A stretch of 64,000 bases of DNA from Cardiocondyla obscurior (Eukaryota; Arthropoda; Insecta; Hymenoptera; Formicidae). The notes beneath the pieces are model-generated. The model ran no database searches. It saw only the letters and a list, made by a program, of their open reading frames with translations, and had not been told where the DNA came from. Location of the stretch: assembly GCF_019399895.1 (NCBI RefSeq), contig NW_027228792.1, forward strand, positions 124,001-188,000, in the 5' to 3' direction. Shown in pieces: positions 1-13,194 of the stretch. Numbering within the stretch: the first letter of the stretch is position 1; the number at the start of each line of letters is the position of its first letter. Made by a program: the position numbers and the translations under genes.

Positions 1-1118
1 GCCTTCCACGAATTTGGCTAACTGTTAGGATTTTCCTAACAACAGCCGCCATTATAATGAACGAGCTGATAGCTCGGGTGAGTCAGTTCACAACAAAACA
101 AGCGATACGTAACTCAAATCGCGACAAACTTTTGTAACGCGACGGAAGTGGAACTTAGGTAAAATAAACAAACACATTTTATACAATTTAACGACGTTCT
201 TACTTCGCCATTACCCATAATCTTGGACGGTCCTGGAAGACGGATCCCGTGCACCCGGCTACGGTGCAATAATATAATTCTTTATGTGGTGATCGGCGTA
301 AATATCGTAAAAAGTCATTTTTGCGTTAAAAATGTGTCGTTTCAAATCAAACTCTAAACGTTCTCGACTAAATTCCACTGATAAATTTACATCTCACAAT
401 CTTTCTCTTTATATACCAGCATTTTTGCATACTTCGTGTTTTAACACGTGCCAGTTGATCTTACAAGACTTTTTTAATTTTGTAGTTATATAACAATTGA
501 CAAAATTATTTAAACGTATGGCTGATGATCTCATTGTAAGTTAACATCTTTTAATGTTTAAACGCTTAACCGGTGATCTCATTTCTTTATAATGTGACAT
601 TGTAAAGAAAAATTTGCACAAGTATATATTGCACCTTCGGACTGCGGCTGATAAAAAGTGCTTTTGTTTTTCTTTTGATTGTCTGCTGCGAGCTTGTAGA
701 TACAGCCTGCCAGTCGTATGTGTATCTTTATCGTAAAATGTGCAACTGAAAAAGTGATGGAAAAGAGCTCGTCGTTGATACAGAGCACCCTGTTGATATA
801 GTGCGCCCTGAGTTGGGGTATCAAACCTTGTTTAATGTGGGTGGTGTGCGGTGTGACACGCACTAAAAAAATAACTGTCCTAATTTGGATTTATATTACA
901 ATAACCACATACGTGGCGCGTGTGAACGCGAAAAGAATTTAGTATTCAATAGAACCCTCCATTTTATTCCCAAAAATCTCATAGATAACGAGTACGGATA
1001 CGTTAGAAACAAACGTATAAATTAGTGCACCCACAGGAAACGATTCGCTTTCGTCGACAGCAATTTATCGCCTGTAAAAAAATTACGGCTAAAGCAACAA
1101 GTAAGTTTAATTCTTTTA
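1..1118. other. No gene recognised
   Basis: AT-rich DNA with a moderately GC-rich patch around 200-280. Only short stop-limited reading frames occur, and no motif or terminal repeat could be assigned. Confidence 0.5.
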
Positions 1119-1120
1119 TA

Positions 1121-1563
1121 CAGGGTGTCTCAGCTCATGTGTAAAATCCTATACGGATAGGTAAGTCTTGGGGAGATAAGTAAAAAAGTCCCTTACCGTT
1201 TTAAAAAATTCTTAATAGTTATAGAGAAAAATAATTAATTTGCCTAGCCTAAGCGCGACAAGGCAGAGGCGAGCGAGCAAGGCGAGGCGACAACGCGTGA
1301 GGCAGAGTTAACAACGACACGCGAGCGAGACGAGGCATTCTTTACTTCGTCTCGTCTCGCTCGCGTGTCGTTGTTAACTCCGCCTCACGCGTTGTCGCCT
1401 TGCCTTGCTTGCTCGTCTTTTCCTTGTCGCGCTTAGGCTAGACAAATTAATTATTTTTCTCAATAACTATTGAGAATTTTTCAAAGCGGTAAAGGACTTT
1501 TTACTTATTTCCTTAAGACCTACCTATCCGTATAGGATTTTACACATGGGCTGAGACACCCTG
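1121..1563. mobile_element. Foldback MITE, arm type A
   Basis: A 443-bp near-perfect palindrome flanked by TA dinucleotides. It starts CAGGGTGTCTCAGCTCATGT and ends with the reverse complement. Next inside comes a motif shared by many foldbacks here (AAAGTCCTTTACC..TTCT..ATAGTTATTGAGAAAAA), then TTTGTCTAGC..AGCGCGACAAGG and a GC-rich centre. It has no coding capacity. TA duplication and CAGGG ends suggest a Tc1/mariner-type non-autonomous element; the superfamily is inferred. Confidence 0.85.
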
Positions 1564-1571
1564 TATATGTA

Positions 1572-2584
1572 TAGGGTGTCCGCGACACAATAGAAATAAT
1601 TTTGGAGATAGGTAGGTGTTAAAAGATTTGAATATGATAATTAGAATTGTCACCGCGGCGGGGGCAGCACCTCGTGGCCGATCACCGGCGACAGATCGAT
1701 ATCGATCTGTCGTTCGATATTTTGCCTCCGATTCTCGAAGGCGTTGCCGGCTCGAGTATCTCAGTGTTCACTCAGCCGTGCCTAGCATTGTCTCGTGTGC
1801 AACGAAGTTCTCGAAACTCTGAAGATTACTCATTGAACGACTCATCCGGAAGACTCAAGCTATTGTCTAAAGTGCAACTCAGCCAGTGCATCTTCGCCGT
1901 GTGCAGATTCGACGAATTGACTGGCAAACATCATCCTGCAGCACGAGGCGTGTTGAACCTCGTGCTCAGTTACTCAAAAGACTTCGCAGCGTCTCAGCGT
2001 TAGAATTAATATAATTTTGATTGCAGTTACCACTCAGTGCGAACTCTTACAAACTCTTGACTCCATAGTAAACTCAGTGAAACTCATATTAACATCAGTG
2101 GCGGATCTCAACAGGCGAACACGTGCTCACCGCGTGTCGCCGCGTGGCTCTAAATCGAAGGACTTCCATCCGCCTTTTCGTACGATCTAAAACCGGCCAC
2201 GACCGTGTAACATCCCCGCGGCGTTAGTAAAACTCAGTTAAATTTGGTAAAAGATCTCATTTTTATACAGTAGGGCTTGTCGAGACAGAGAAAAGTCTTA
2301 TACCATTTTGTAAAATTCTCAACCGTTATTGAGAAAAAAATTAAAATGTCTAGCGTAAGAGTGACAAGAAAGTTCCGGAGAATGAGCGCAACACGCAACG
2401 GATTATTGGTAGCCATTTGCTTATCGCACTCACTCACCCGCAGCATCCTTGTCTCTTTTATGCCAGACATTTTTTTTACTCAATAGCAATTCAGAATTTT
2501 ACAAAATGGTATAGGACTTTTTCACTTGTCTCGGTAAGCCCTACCTATCCGCAAAATTATTGCTATTGTGCCGTGGACATCCTG
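1572..2584. mobile_element. Foldback MITE split by a solo LTR
   Basis: The left end (AGGGTGTCCGCGACACAATA at 1573) and the right end (complement of GTGCCGTGGACATCCTG ending 2584) are inverted copies that include CAATAATTTT and GGATAGGTAGG. The left arm stops at 1616 and resumes at 2270 with GGGCTTGTCGAGACAG. Its partner in the right arm is continuous, so the bases between are an insertion. Confidence 0.8.
1617..2269. mobile_element. Solo LTR
   Basis: A 653-bp GC-richer segment that begins TGTTAAAAG and ends TTTTTATACA (TG..CA termini). It is flanked by the direct repeat GTAGG at 1612-1616 and 2270-2274. A 5-bp duplication, TG..CA ends and a clean interruption of an inverted-repeat arm are what a solo LTR left by recombination of a retrotransposon looks like. 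The family is unknown. Short reading frames inside it have no recognisable product. Confidence 0.75.
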
Positions 2585-2586
2585 TA

Positions 2587-4370
2587 TTATAGTAAATATG
2601 TTGTATTTTATTTATAACATGATATTCTTTATCAGAAATAGACAAATTATTTTCCGTAACGATTTGTTAACCTTTTTTAATGTTAAGATTAAAACTAGAT
2701 ATTTTAAACTTATTTTTTCTTAATAGCTTTGCAAATATTTTTTATTGTGCGGGTTCAAGTCGTGGGAAAACAATGGGCAAAAGAATACCGTTTTACAAGT
2801 TTCATTATTATACTTGTAGGTTGTATAATATTACGTTATGCGCGGTTTGCACAAGCGCATAACAAAAAAGGGGTATAATGATAGGGTCAAAAGGAGGAAA
2901 AAAGAGAGGAGAAAAAGAAAAATACGAATCTGATACCGAGAATACTCACATTTGTGTGAAGTCCAACCTTTTTAAACTTTCTAAACGTCTATGCTTAAAT
3001 CTTATATTTATAATCAGTGTCTTAAAAAATTCTGGAATATCATATTTTATAAAATTTAGGCGGAAGAAAAAAAGCACGTTGAGTTAATGTTCTTAATGAC
3101 GGTTGTAACTCATAAGAAGATATTGTCAACTGTCAATCAAGTTTTTTAATGAATTTTGGTATCAGATAAGGATAATATAAGATTAGGCGTACAACATTAG
3201 CCATAGATAAGCAGTAGTTTTTGAGAAATCGAGGATTAAAATTAAACGAGCGCGTTATCTACCCTAAACTTAAAGTGTTGGTGAACAGCGATCGGTTGAT
3301 TATACAGTGAGCGCGTTAGACTCACACTGTAAAAATTATGCGTTCACGCCCCGTCGCGTTAGTTTTTTTTTCAAATAATTTTATCGAAGTTTTAAACTAA
3401 TTTATTTATTTATAATTTATTATTGGCATTATTTACTAAAAGAAAAAAAAAAAAAGTTTTAGTGTTAGTGAAAATATAATTATAAAAATTTGAGAAAAAT
3501 TTTTTTAATTTGAAATGTAAATGAGCTGGTAGTCGTATATTAAGTCGATTGTCGGAATATTTCATTATTTTGATCCGTACAGAACCGTAATGCCCATGAA
3601 CCGTAAAATCCATGTACCCACGGCGCTAGTGCACGTGGTGAATTATTGAATCATCTTGAGTACACAGAAAAATGTAATGAAGTAAGAAGGGATTGGCAGG
3701 AAGAAGTTGTGACAAATACGCCAAAATTTAAGCGATATGCCGTATTAATCAGACTGTGCGATCGATAAGTGCTACCATTTAATTAGGCAGTTTATTTAAA
3801 TTATAACTGCAATCTCAAACACTTACAAATTATTAAAATAAAAATTTTTTATTGTTATGTTATTTTTCATAAAACTTTGTTTATTGTTAAATTTAATAAA
3901 CAATTTAGTGCATTTTACTTAAAAATTAAAAAGCATACCTTAAATTATAACTAAATTCTGCGTAAATATTTACAACGTTTAATGAATAATTTAAAATATG
4001 TAACATTGCACTCGACAAAAAGGTTAATATTGAACAACTGGACATCGTGTATAAAAGTATTCATAATATTTTATTTATTAATAACAATAATTATCATTAT
4101 TAAATAAAACTTTTACAAAGTTTTATAGAAAAATTAAAGTTAATAGTTGGATTATATTATATATTTTTTATATTACACATTATTTTAAAGTTTTTCATAA
4201 AATAAATACATAATTATTAATCATGGCACATTTTCAGAGTAAAATAATGTAAAATGACAAAAATACAAGATAATAATGCGTTTTCGTTTAGGATGCATTA
4301 TGGTTTCACATTATGGAATTAGAGCAAATTTCTTTAAAGATTTACAGTCGTATAATACAATATACATATA
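2587..4370. other. No gene recognised
   Basis: AT-rich intergenic DNA. Short reading frames are stop-limited noise. Nothing else was identified. Confidence 0.5.
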
Positions 4371-4372
4371 TA

Positions 4373-4735
4373 CAGGGTGTCTCAGCCCATGTGTAAAATC
4401 CTATACAGATAGGTAGGTCTTGGGGAAATAAGTAAAAAAGTTCTTTAACGTTTTGAAAAATTCTCAATACTTATTGAGAAAAAAATTAATTTGTCTAGCG
4501 CAAGAGCGACAAGGAAGCTACACGTGAGTGAGCGCGATAGGCGACGGCGCCATTCCTAGCCATTCGCCTGTCGCGCTCACTCGCCCGCAGCTTCCTTGTC
4601 ACTCTTGCGCTAGACAAATTAATTTTTTTCTCAATAACGGTTGAAAATTTTTCAAAATGTTAAAGAACTTTTTTATTTATCTCCCTAAGACCCACCTATC
4701 TGTATAGGACTTTACATATGGGCTGAGACACCCTG
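4373..4735. mobile_element. Foldback MITE, arm type A
   Basis: A 363-bp palindrome with TA flanks. Its ends (CAGGGTGTCTCAGCCCATGT) match those at 1121 and the left end of 18394. The core carries TTTGTCTAGCGCAAGAGCGA and GTGAGTGAGCGCGATAGGCG. No coding capacity. Confidence 0.88.
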
Positions 4736-4739
4736 TATA

Positions 4740-5465
4740 CAGGGTGTCCGGTTTGTTTTGTCACTCTCGAAATTTTGGGGTAAACAATAATAATTCAAGA
4801 CGAAAAGTCTTGTACAATTTAGCAAAATTGGTCACCGTTGATTTTATAAAAATTAAAATGTCTCGGCGAATGAACGCTAAGAAATCTATGAGCTGGGCGC
4901 GGCGATGACATTGTTTAGCTTTCTGCAGACAGTAGCCGAATCGAATAATAATGATTGGCAAGCGGGTTCGGCGAATGAGCTCTAAGCAACTTAGAGGCCG
5001 GCCGCGGCGGCGACGGTGTTTATAAAGATGTTATCTGAGTCAACTCAGAAGGAGGTAATCGCGAGCGCATTTGTTTCATTTTTGCCACAAAGATTTCAAT
5101 ACGTATCGAAATCTTTACGGCAAACATGAAACGAATGCGTTCGCGATTATCTCCTTCTGAGTTGACTCAGATTACATCTTTATAAACACCGTCGCCGCCG
5201 CGGCCGGCCTCTAAGTTGCTTAGAGCTCATTCGCCGAACCCGCTTGCCAATCATTATTATTCGATTCGGCTACTGTCTGCAGAAAGCTAAACAATGTCAT
5301 CGCCGCGCCCAGCTCATAGATTTCTTAGCGTTCATTCGCCGAGACATTTTAATTTTTATAAAATCAACGGTGACGAATTTGGCTAAATTGTACAGGACCT
5401 TTCGTCTTAAATTATTATTGTCTACCCCAAAATTTCGGGAGTGACAAAACAAACCGGACACCCTG
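4740..5465. mobile_element. Large foldback element, 726 bp
   Basis: A near-perfect palindrome with arms of about 350 bp and a small loop near 5100. The ends are CAGGGTGTCCGGTTTGTTTT and complement. It is separated from its neighbours only by TATA-type dinucleotides. Mirror-image reading frames on the two strands are a by-product of the palindrome, not genes. Confidence 0.88.
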
Positions 5466-5471
5466 TATATA

Positions 5472-5774
5472 CAGGGTGTCCCAGACCAACGTCGCTTTAT
5501 TTTGCTCGCGTGTCGTCGCATCGTCTCGCTTGCGCGTTGTCTCCTTGTCTCGCTCGCTACGCGCTAGTTCCGCCCATTCTCTTTAAGCGATACTCGCCGC
5601 CGTCTATCGCGCGCTCGCTCAGTCTGCGGTTCCTTGTCGCTCGCACACGTTTACATTTTAATTGATATCTCGTTAACGGTTGCAAATTTTGAAAAATGAT
5701 ATAAGACTTTTCGTCTTATTTCGACGAGTTCTACCTACCATTAAAAAAAAGTAATGTTGGTCTGGGACACCCTG
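5472..5774. mobile_element. Short-TIR MITE related to foldbacks
   Basis: The ends CAGGGTGTCCCAGACCAAC and GTTGGTCTGGGACACCCTG are inverted repeats of about 20 bp, with TA flanks. The interior is not a full palindrome. It keeps only one copy of the family's arm motif (AACGGTTGCAAATTTTG, then ATAAGACTTTTCGTC), so one arm appears replaced or lost. Confidence 0.75.
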
Positions 5775-5994
5775 TATATACAAGTTATGAAATAGATTTA
5801 TCAGGACAATTTTTATGGAAAAAATAATTTTGCTGTTCATATTTTAGCTTATAGAATCATATACTCTAATATACAAAATGTACATGAGTTAACTTTTTAC
5901 TTGGAATATATTCTCACAACCAGTTTTAATACACGCATATCATACATCCAATACGTTTACATTTTATAATACATATACATACTATATATACATA

Positions 5995-6433
5995 CAAGAT
6001 GTCCGAAACAAAACTTTGAATCTGAAAACTGTTGGTAGACAATTATATTGTAAAAATTGTAATCATTATCAAGTAATCAATTAAAACGTCCTAGTCAACA
6101 AATGCTAAAAAAAACTATGGAATGGTCTGCAGCAGGCGACGGCAAATTCTCTTAAAAAAAACTAGGCTGAATCAGTGCACGATAATAAGCAAGCGGCAAA
6201 CGGTAAGAGGAAGACTGTATGTGCCGAGGATTTCACTTATCTCCGCTAAAAAATACTTGTCGTTGCCTGACGCGCCTATCCTACAGTTTTTTTTTATGCT
6301 CGGTCGCCTAAACGATTTAATTTGTTACTCAATAATTATTATAAATTTTGGTAAATGATATACGACTTTTTGTCTCGAGATCTTATTGCCTATTCACAAT
6401 TTTCATATTCAAAATTTTGGTTTTAATACCCTG
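5995..6433. mobile_element. Degenerate foldback-type element
   Basis: Left end CAAGATGTCCGAAACAAAAC and right end CAAAATTTTGGTTTTAATAC followed by CCTG form imperfect inverted termini. The interior includes TATACGACTTTTTGTC near the right end. The same outer arm occurs at 7602 and near 10240. It is more diverged than its neighbours and so probably older. Confidence 0.6.
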
Positions 6434-6437
6434 TATA

Positions 6438-6800
6438 CAGGGTGTCCCATACTGAACGGACGTAATTTGAGAAGTAAGTAGAACTGGTCTAGACGAATAG
6501 AAAAGTCTTATACCATTTTGTAAAATTCTCAACTGTTATTGAGAAAAAAATTAATTTGTCTAGCGCAAGAGCGACAAGAAAGCCACGCGTGAGTGAGCGC
6601 GACAAGCGAGTAGCTAAAAATGGTGCCGTCGCTTGTCGCGCTTATTCATGCGTAGCTTTCTTGTCGCTCTTGCGCTAGACAATTTAATTTTTTTCTCAAT
6701 AACGGTTGAGAATTTTACAAAATGATATAAGACTTTTCTATTCGTCTAGATCAGTTCTACCTACTTCTCAAATTACGTCCGTTTAGTATGGGACACCCTG
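6438..6800. mobile_element. Foldback MITE, arm type B
   Basis: A 363-bp palindrome with TA flanks and ends CAGGGTGTCCCATACTGAAC. The core is the shared TTTGTCTAGCGCAAGAGCGA block. The outer arm (ACGGACGTAATTTGAGAAG) is not seen in the other elements. Confidence 0.88.
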
Positions 6801-6802
6801 TA

Positions 6803-7600
6803 TATACGTGAATATACTATAATAACAGTATAATCTGTTAATTTTTTCTTATTAGATAAATAAATAAAACATATAATTCTTCTAGAATAACTTTCCTACA
6901 GAATAACCCCAAATTACTAGATGTTCTTTTTAATGACAATTTCTTTAAACAATTTCAAAATAAAAATATATAAATGTCAAGATTAGTTAAAAATTAGATA
7001 GATAACTTAAATGTAAAACTATTTAATTTCATAAATAGCCAAACTGAGAACGAATCACTCATATAGCACAATCGTTTTATTCATATATTAAAGTAAAAAT
7101 TGTTATAGCTTTTGTGAATCATCTTTTTAGATTTTCATTTTCTAATGTTTAAAAAATTCTGCCATTAATAGAATATTGAGTAATTTTCAGAACAAGCTAA
7201 ATATATTAAGTATTTTGCAAATGATGTAAAGTTTAAAATCGATTATAACAGTCGAGTTATGTAAACGTTTATTTTATTCGCTTTACATATATTTTTAAAG
7301 TTTTAGCTGGGTATTGTGCCATTTATATCTTGTTTAGCCAAATCACAATTTATTTATTTATCACGTCTACATTGTATTATCAAAGACTGCTTTTCTTTTA
7401 AGACATAAATCGACACTGATTAATGTACCGAAGCATATTTGCTGCAGTTAAATGTACCGCAATATACAGATATTTTTATTAGTTCAAATATATTGTAAAA
7501 ATAGTGTTATTGTCATTTAAATTGCTGTTTTAAACATAAAAAAATAATGATTTAATAATGTAAAAAAAATTTACAATTTAATACAAAATTTATATTTTAT
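6803..7600. other. No gene recognised
   Basis: AT-rich DNA with only short stop-limited frames. Nothing assigned. Confidence 0.5.
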
Positions 7601-7601
7601 A

Positions 7602-10240
7602 CAGGATATCCGAAACAAAATTTTATTTCCAATAACTGTGGATAGGCAATGAGAATTCAAGACAAAAAGTCCTATGTTATTTTAAAAATTTGTTATTATT
7701 ACTGAGCAATGAATTAAAATGTTTAGCCAAATAAGCGTCAAAAAAGCTGTAAGACAAAGCGGTAGTCAACGGTAAGTAAGGACGGTAGAATCAACGAACG
7801 ACAATAGACGAGAAGCGATTGCAATTATCTTCTGACATTTTTTGTTCGCCTATTGTCGCATGATAATTCTATTTATCTTCTGTGAGAAATACTCACCGTC
7901 GTTTATCGTTACCGTCTTACAGTTTTTTTGACGCTTGGTTGCCCAAATTTTTAATCAAGAAACACAGTAGTGTCTCGCTCGTCAAGTGTATACACAACGT
8001 GTATACACAACTGTCTCGTTAGACAGTTGTACGTAACGTGACCAATCGTGCAGTATAACGCAAATAGCCGAGTTATCAACAGTTTTGTTTCTCGTATCTC
8101 AATAACGACTAAACCGATTGAACTCTAAATGGGATTAATAGAAAAATAAGAGATTATCCTATTCCTAAAGTGTTTTCAATTTTTTTCTAAACAGCCTAAA
8201 AGCTTAGCTATAATAATGCGAAGTTTATAATGAAAAGTTTTTGCTTAAGATACGTCATTATTATCATTATTATTGTTGCCTGAATAAGTGAAAAGAATAT
8301 GTACGTTTCGCTTCTCTCGCTGCTAGAATGCGCTATGGATGCAATGTTCTTTACATACCGACTGTGTCTATGATTAATCGACGATCTTAGGCCTCCTTCG
8401 CGATTTACATCACATGTAAAAATTGACATTTCAAATTTTGTATCGTTAAATTTCAAGTTTTAAATTATGTAGATCAAAAGTAAAAACACTTTTAGTATAT
8501 AAATTAAACCCAATATTTTTATTGAACTTACTTAGAACTCAATTAGCTTAGTCAATATTAAAATTGTAATAATATTATACGAATATATTTAAAAAACTAT
8601 TTTTATACCTTGTTTTTTTATGTTTAATTATATCAAATCGTTATTTTTATAGAAAATAAAAGTAATATTGTACAGAATTTAAACATTTCAAAATACTTAT
8701 ATTTTTGCACAAAAATAATTTTCTTATAAAAAAATGTAAAAAAAAAATTGTTAAGTGTAGGTAGGCATAGCGAACAGATTGCTATATATTAAACCTTTAA
8801 AAAAACAATTGTTATAAAAATTTCTGTACAAAATTACCGCTATTTAAATATGTTTTTTTTTCCAATATAGATCTATAAAATAATTGAATTCATGAAAAAA
8901 GTTTTTTTTTTACTTATTTTAATGTATCCATACAATAAAAAGTCCGCCCTACAAAAATAATGACATCAAGTAAAAGTGCCAACTCAAAAAAATCGCTACA
9001 AACATAGTTTTATTAAAAGAAGTCTTCTTTACAAAAATAAAGGTTAAAAATAAATAAATCCATAAGAAAAAGTTTTTAAAATTATATTTTTTAATATATT
9101 CGTACAATAATAATAAACAAGAACGTTTTTTAAATTATTTAGAGTTTGACCAGTTTAGCCGTTATTGAGATTATAATAATATTATATGGATATATTAAAA
9201 AAACAATTTTTTTAACTTATTTTTTATGTAAAATAATTTTAAATAATTATTTTTATAATGAATAGAGACAACTTTGTACGAAAATTTTTTTCTCCAATAA
9301 TGCTTTCCTTTATGAGTTACATAGCTGACTAGCTTAGTTTTTTCTTTATACTAAATTAAAAAATACTAAGAACAGTACAAATTTTTTATACTTAACTATA
9401 GATACTAAAAACTAAAACTACAAATTTAATTTTATAAAACATTACTTAAAAATCCAAACATTGACAAACTAAAATCTTCAATAAACTACACTATTGATAC
9501 TATCTAGACTACAAATATAAATAAAACGTCTAATAAAGACTTTTAATAAAAATAAACGTATTAAAGCTAAAAAACTAAAAACTGTAAACATAGAAATTCA
9601 AATACAAAAAAAATGGCACGCTTAGATTGTACACAATCATGGGCATCAACTCTTGATATGTTAGTTTAGTGTTTATTAATTATATTTTGCTTGCTAACAA
9701 TTAAAAATTAGTATCATTTTTTTATTAAACAAAATTTTTTTTTAGTCAATATTGTACAAACATATTAAAAAATAATTAAAAAATTTCTTCTTTTTATGAA
9801 TTTAATTATTTAAACCTTTATTTTTATAGAGAAGATTTTTTGTTTAATTAAGACTATTTTGTATGAATTATTTTATACTAATTATAAGAAGAAAATCTTG
9901 TAATAAGAGTAATTTTGTACAAATTTTTTAATTCTTAAAGTTGACGCTCTAATTTAATGTTAATACTTTTGTAGAAAATTTTTTTTTGAACGAGCATATT
10001 AAAACAATTTTTAAAACAGTTTTTTTTATGAGTTTAATTATTTTATACAACTATTTTAGTACAAAAGACATTTTAAATAACGTTATTTTGTACATAAATT
10101 ATTATAACAATTACTGTTTTTATGGGTTGTTTATCATTTGATAATAATAATAAATTTTTCAAAATAATATAAAATTTTTTGTCATGAATTTTTATTAGCT
10201 AATCACAGTTTTCGAGGGTAAACTTTGTTTCAGACACACT
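7602..10240. mobile_element. Degenerate foldback element interrupted by AT-rich repeat
   Basis: The left end CAGGATATCCGAAACAAAAT (7602) has an inverted partner near 10150-10240 (TTTTTTGTCATGAATTTTTA..GTTTCAGACACACT). The left arm runs to about 7954, where an unrelated repeat beginning TCAAGAAACACAGTAGTG starts. This suggests that repeat inserted into the element. Confidence 0.5.
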
Positions 10241-13020
10241 TCATATGTAATACAAGAAAAATTAAACAAATTAAGAATATACGTACATATACATAAACTG
10301 AGAATAAATGTGTTCTTTAGTCCAAAACACAATATTAACTCCCTCCCCGAACTGACTCAAAAAGTGTAAATTATTTCTAGATTAAAATTTAAATGGAAAA
10401 TAGTACATGTTATTCAGTGTCAAAAAGAGAGCAGTCAAAAAAAATTAGTTACTCCTTTCACTTTCATTAAGATTTATTAATTAAAAGTGACCACATCTAA
10501 TTTGTTTTTGGAAATAAAATTTCAATAATCAAGGAAATAGAAAAATAAAAAAAATTTTCGTGGAAAATGTTCGAATAAGATTTGTTTAATTTTTAAAAGA
10601 GTTGAAGAAAACTATTTGTTTAATGTTAATTAATGATGTTAAGGCCAAAGACTTTAATTTTTATAAATAGCATATATTTTTATGACATATTCTTATAGCC
10701 GACGTTAACACATTTTCGAATTATTAACTATAAACATTTACTTCTTTAAACTTTTTATAATTATACTTTGTAAAAATTAATTATAAATTTTTTTTTTTTT
10801 TTTTTTAAATTTTGTATTTCTTGATTTATGAATCTACAAAGTTCAATTTCGGTTAATATTAACATTATTTAAAATATATTACAAGAAAGTTATTCAATAA
10901 AATATACAGCCATTTTGCTACTGTTTAACATTTATATTTTTTTTCCAAATAAAATTTTTCAATATTAAATAAACATATAAAGTTCTCAATTTAACTAATT
11001 CTCTTTGAACGGTATAGTTTTCTCTCTTAAGTGTTTTTAGCGAACAAATATAGGCACAAACAACGAGTACGCAAAGAAATATAAATTTTTCTAAAAAAGT
11101 TCTTTAACGTAATATACGTTAAACAATACTAATAACAGTATTCAAATTTTAAAGTTTTATTATTCAAAAAGTTTTTTTTGCAGTATAGATAAATGTCATA
11201 AAAAGATTAAAAAAGTAACTCTTTTGAAAAGAAAACAAAAACAAAAATATTAAATTTTTTTAATAATATATTGCATGTTTGAGGTACTAATTTACTTATT
11301 AAAAAAATATATATATAAATAAATAAATAAATAAATGTTCTTGCTGCTTTTATTTATTGTTAGCTGGCAAAATCATATTTGACGTTTGCGAAAAATATCA
11401 CATGCAAATCTTTTGATAGCACGTCATAATACACATCTAGGACGCGAAATTGATACGTTGAATATTCTTTATTTAATGTACAGTCTTTGACGGAAAAATT
11501 TCTAAATTTATTTTTAAAAAACATTGCAACCTTTCTGTCAACAACTGTACGTACAGCTTTGTGTTTTTTAATTTCCAAAAAATTGTTAGTAGAAATTTTT
11601 GGCAATTTGGCAATTTGGAAATTTGGAAATTTAGAAATTTTATTTGCCAAAATAGTTGTTTTTTTTTGGCAAATATTTTACGGGTGTATCAAAAAACAAT
11701 TTTTAAACTTGTTTTTAAAGTGTGTTTAATTATTTTAAATTAAACTTTTTTTTGTAAAAAAAACATTTATGATAATGGTAATTTTTTATAAAAAGTTTAA
11801 AACATTTTTTTTCGGGGAGAGGAGGTTAATATATACCAATTTATTTGCTACGTGTACACTTGCCAACTTTTTTTAAATTTGGTTTTAGAGAAAATTAATT
11901 TTGTATGGAGATATCACGTATTTTGTAGTATTTAAATACCGTACAAATTTTTCTTATTCTCTATAAAAATAATGGTTTAAAATAATTAAACATAAAAAAC
12001 AAAATTTTTTTTATTTTTTTTTCAACATATCAGTACAATATTATTATAATTTTAATATCAGCTAAGCTGATCAAACTCTATATAAGTCCAATAAAAAGAT
12101 TGGGGCCGATTTATATAACAAAAGTGTTTTTACTTTTGATCTACGTAATTTTAGGTACTTTCCAGTTCTGAAGCACGATGTCAACACAGTGTACCTGTGT
12201 TACACAGTGTTGACTTGTAATTAGAACATTTCTTAGTTCTTTACGTTGGCACGGTGCGTTCTAAACAAGTAAGTCGGAGTAATGTATTTTTCTGAGAGAT
12301 TTTTAAATATTTTTTGTTAATTTTATTGTTTGTTGTAAAATTGAGAAAAATTTTACTAATTCTTTTTTTTTAAACAGCAGAGAAAACCAAATAATGCTAA
12401 ATGTAAATGCGATATGTTGGTATGCATGATGATGGACACAGTCAAACACAGCATTTTTGCTGTGAACGACTGTGTCGATTTCTGTCATAGTTTAAAAATA
12501 CTTAGTCGTGCACTGTGCTACACAATGTCGTCTGTGTACATTGCTGGAAAACACCGATAATGATACAAAGTTTGAAATATCATATTTCGTACGCAATGTA
12601 AATCGCGCAAAAGGTTTAAACCATCGATCGATAATCATAGAACACAGTCAGTATATTAAGAACACTGCATATGTAGTGCATGCTAATTGCGCGATTACAA
12701 AGAGTTTAAACCGCTTCCACTTTCCTTGACAATAATGACAATAATAATAGTAATAATAACGATATACATTAAACAAAAAATTTACATTTCAGACTTTGCA
12801 TCGTCATATTTTATCTTTCAGATTATGTAAAATATTTATATTGTATGAAACAACCTCAATCATTTTATTGAGCCTAAAGTTTGATTGGTTTAGTTGTTAT
12901 AAATCCGAGAATCTTAACTGTCACCAACTCAACTACTCGCGTTAAGATACACAGTCGGTTTTGCTGTGCGTATACTTGATGATAGAGATACTACAATGTC
13001 TCTTAATCATTCTTGAAGAG
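7955..13020. repeat. AT-rich diverged repeats with inverted copies
   Basis: Segment 8208-8580 is inverted relative to 12050-12840. A minus-strand stretch at 8456-8300 and a plus-strand stretch at 12553-12700 translate to related strings (NDTKFEMS.., NDTKFEIS..), which shows homology but not a gene. An AT-rich subunit around TTTTTATG..TTTAATTATTT..TTTTTATAG recurs near 8600, 9200, 9800, 10030 and, inverted, near 11950. No transposase or host gene was recognised. A short AATTTGG/AAATTTGG tandem lies at 11600-11640. Confidence 0.5.
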
Positions 13021-13194
13021 CTTTTCTAGTACTGAGAATATCGAATAAAAATTAATTTTATACATGTATAACTTGTATATTGTATTTGTCTCTCGCAGTT
13101 ATAGAGAATATCAGGAATAAAATTGTTATACTGAAAAATAAAAATAAATTATGTAAAACCGAGATGAAATGTCATGCATTATTTTATAATATTT

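Noticed and set aside
2680..3087. Small Lys-rich frames
   Set aside because: AT-rich noise without homology, Kozak support or splice context.
4761..5444. Two nearly identical small proteins on opposite strands (4961-4761 and 5244-5444)
   Set aside because: They are the two arms of one palindrome read in mirror image, not a gene pair.
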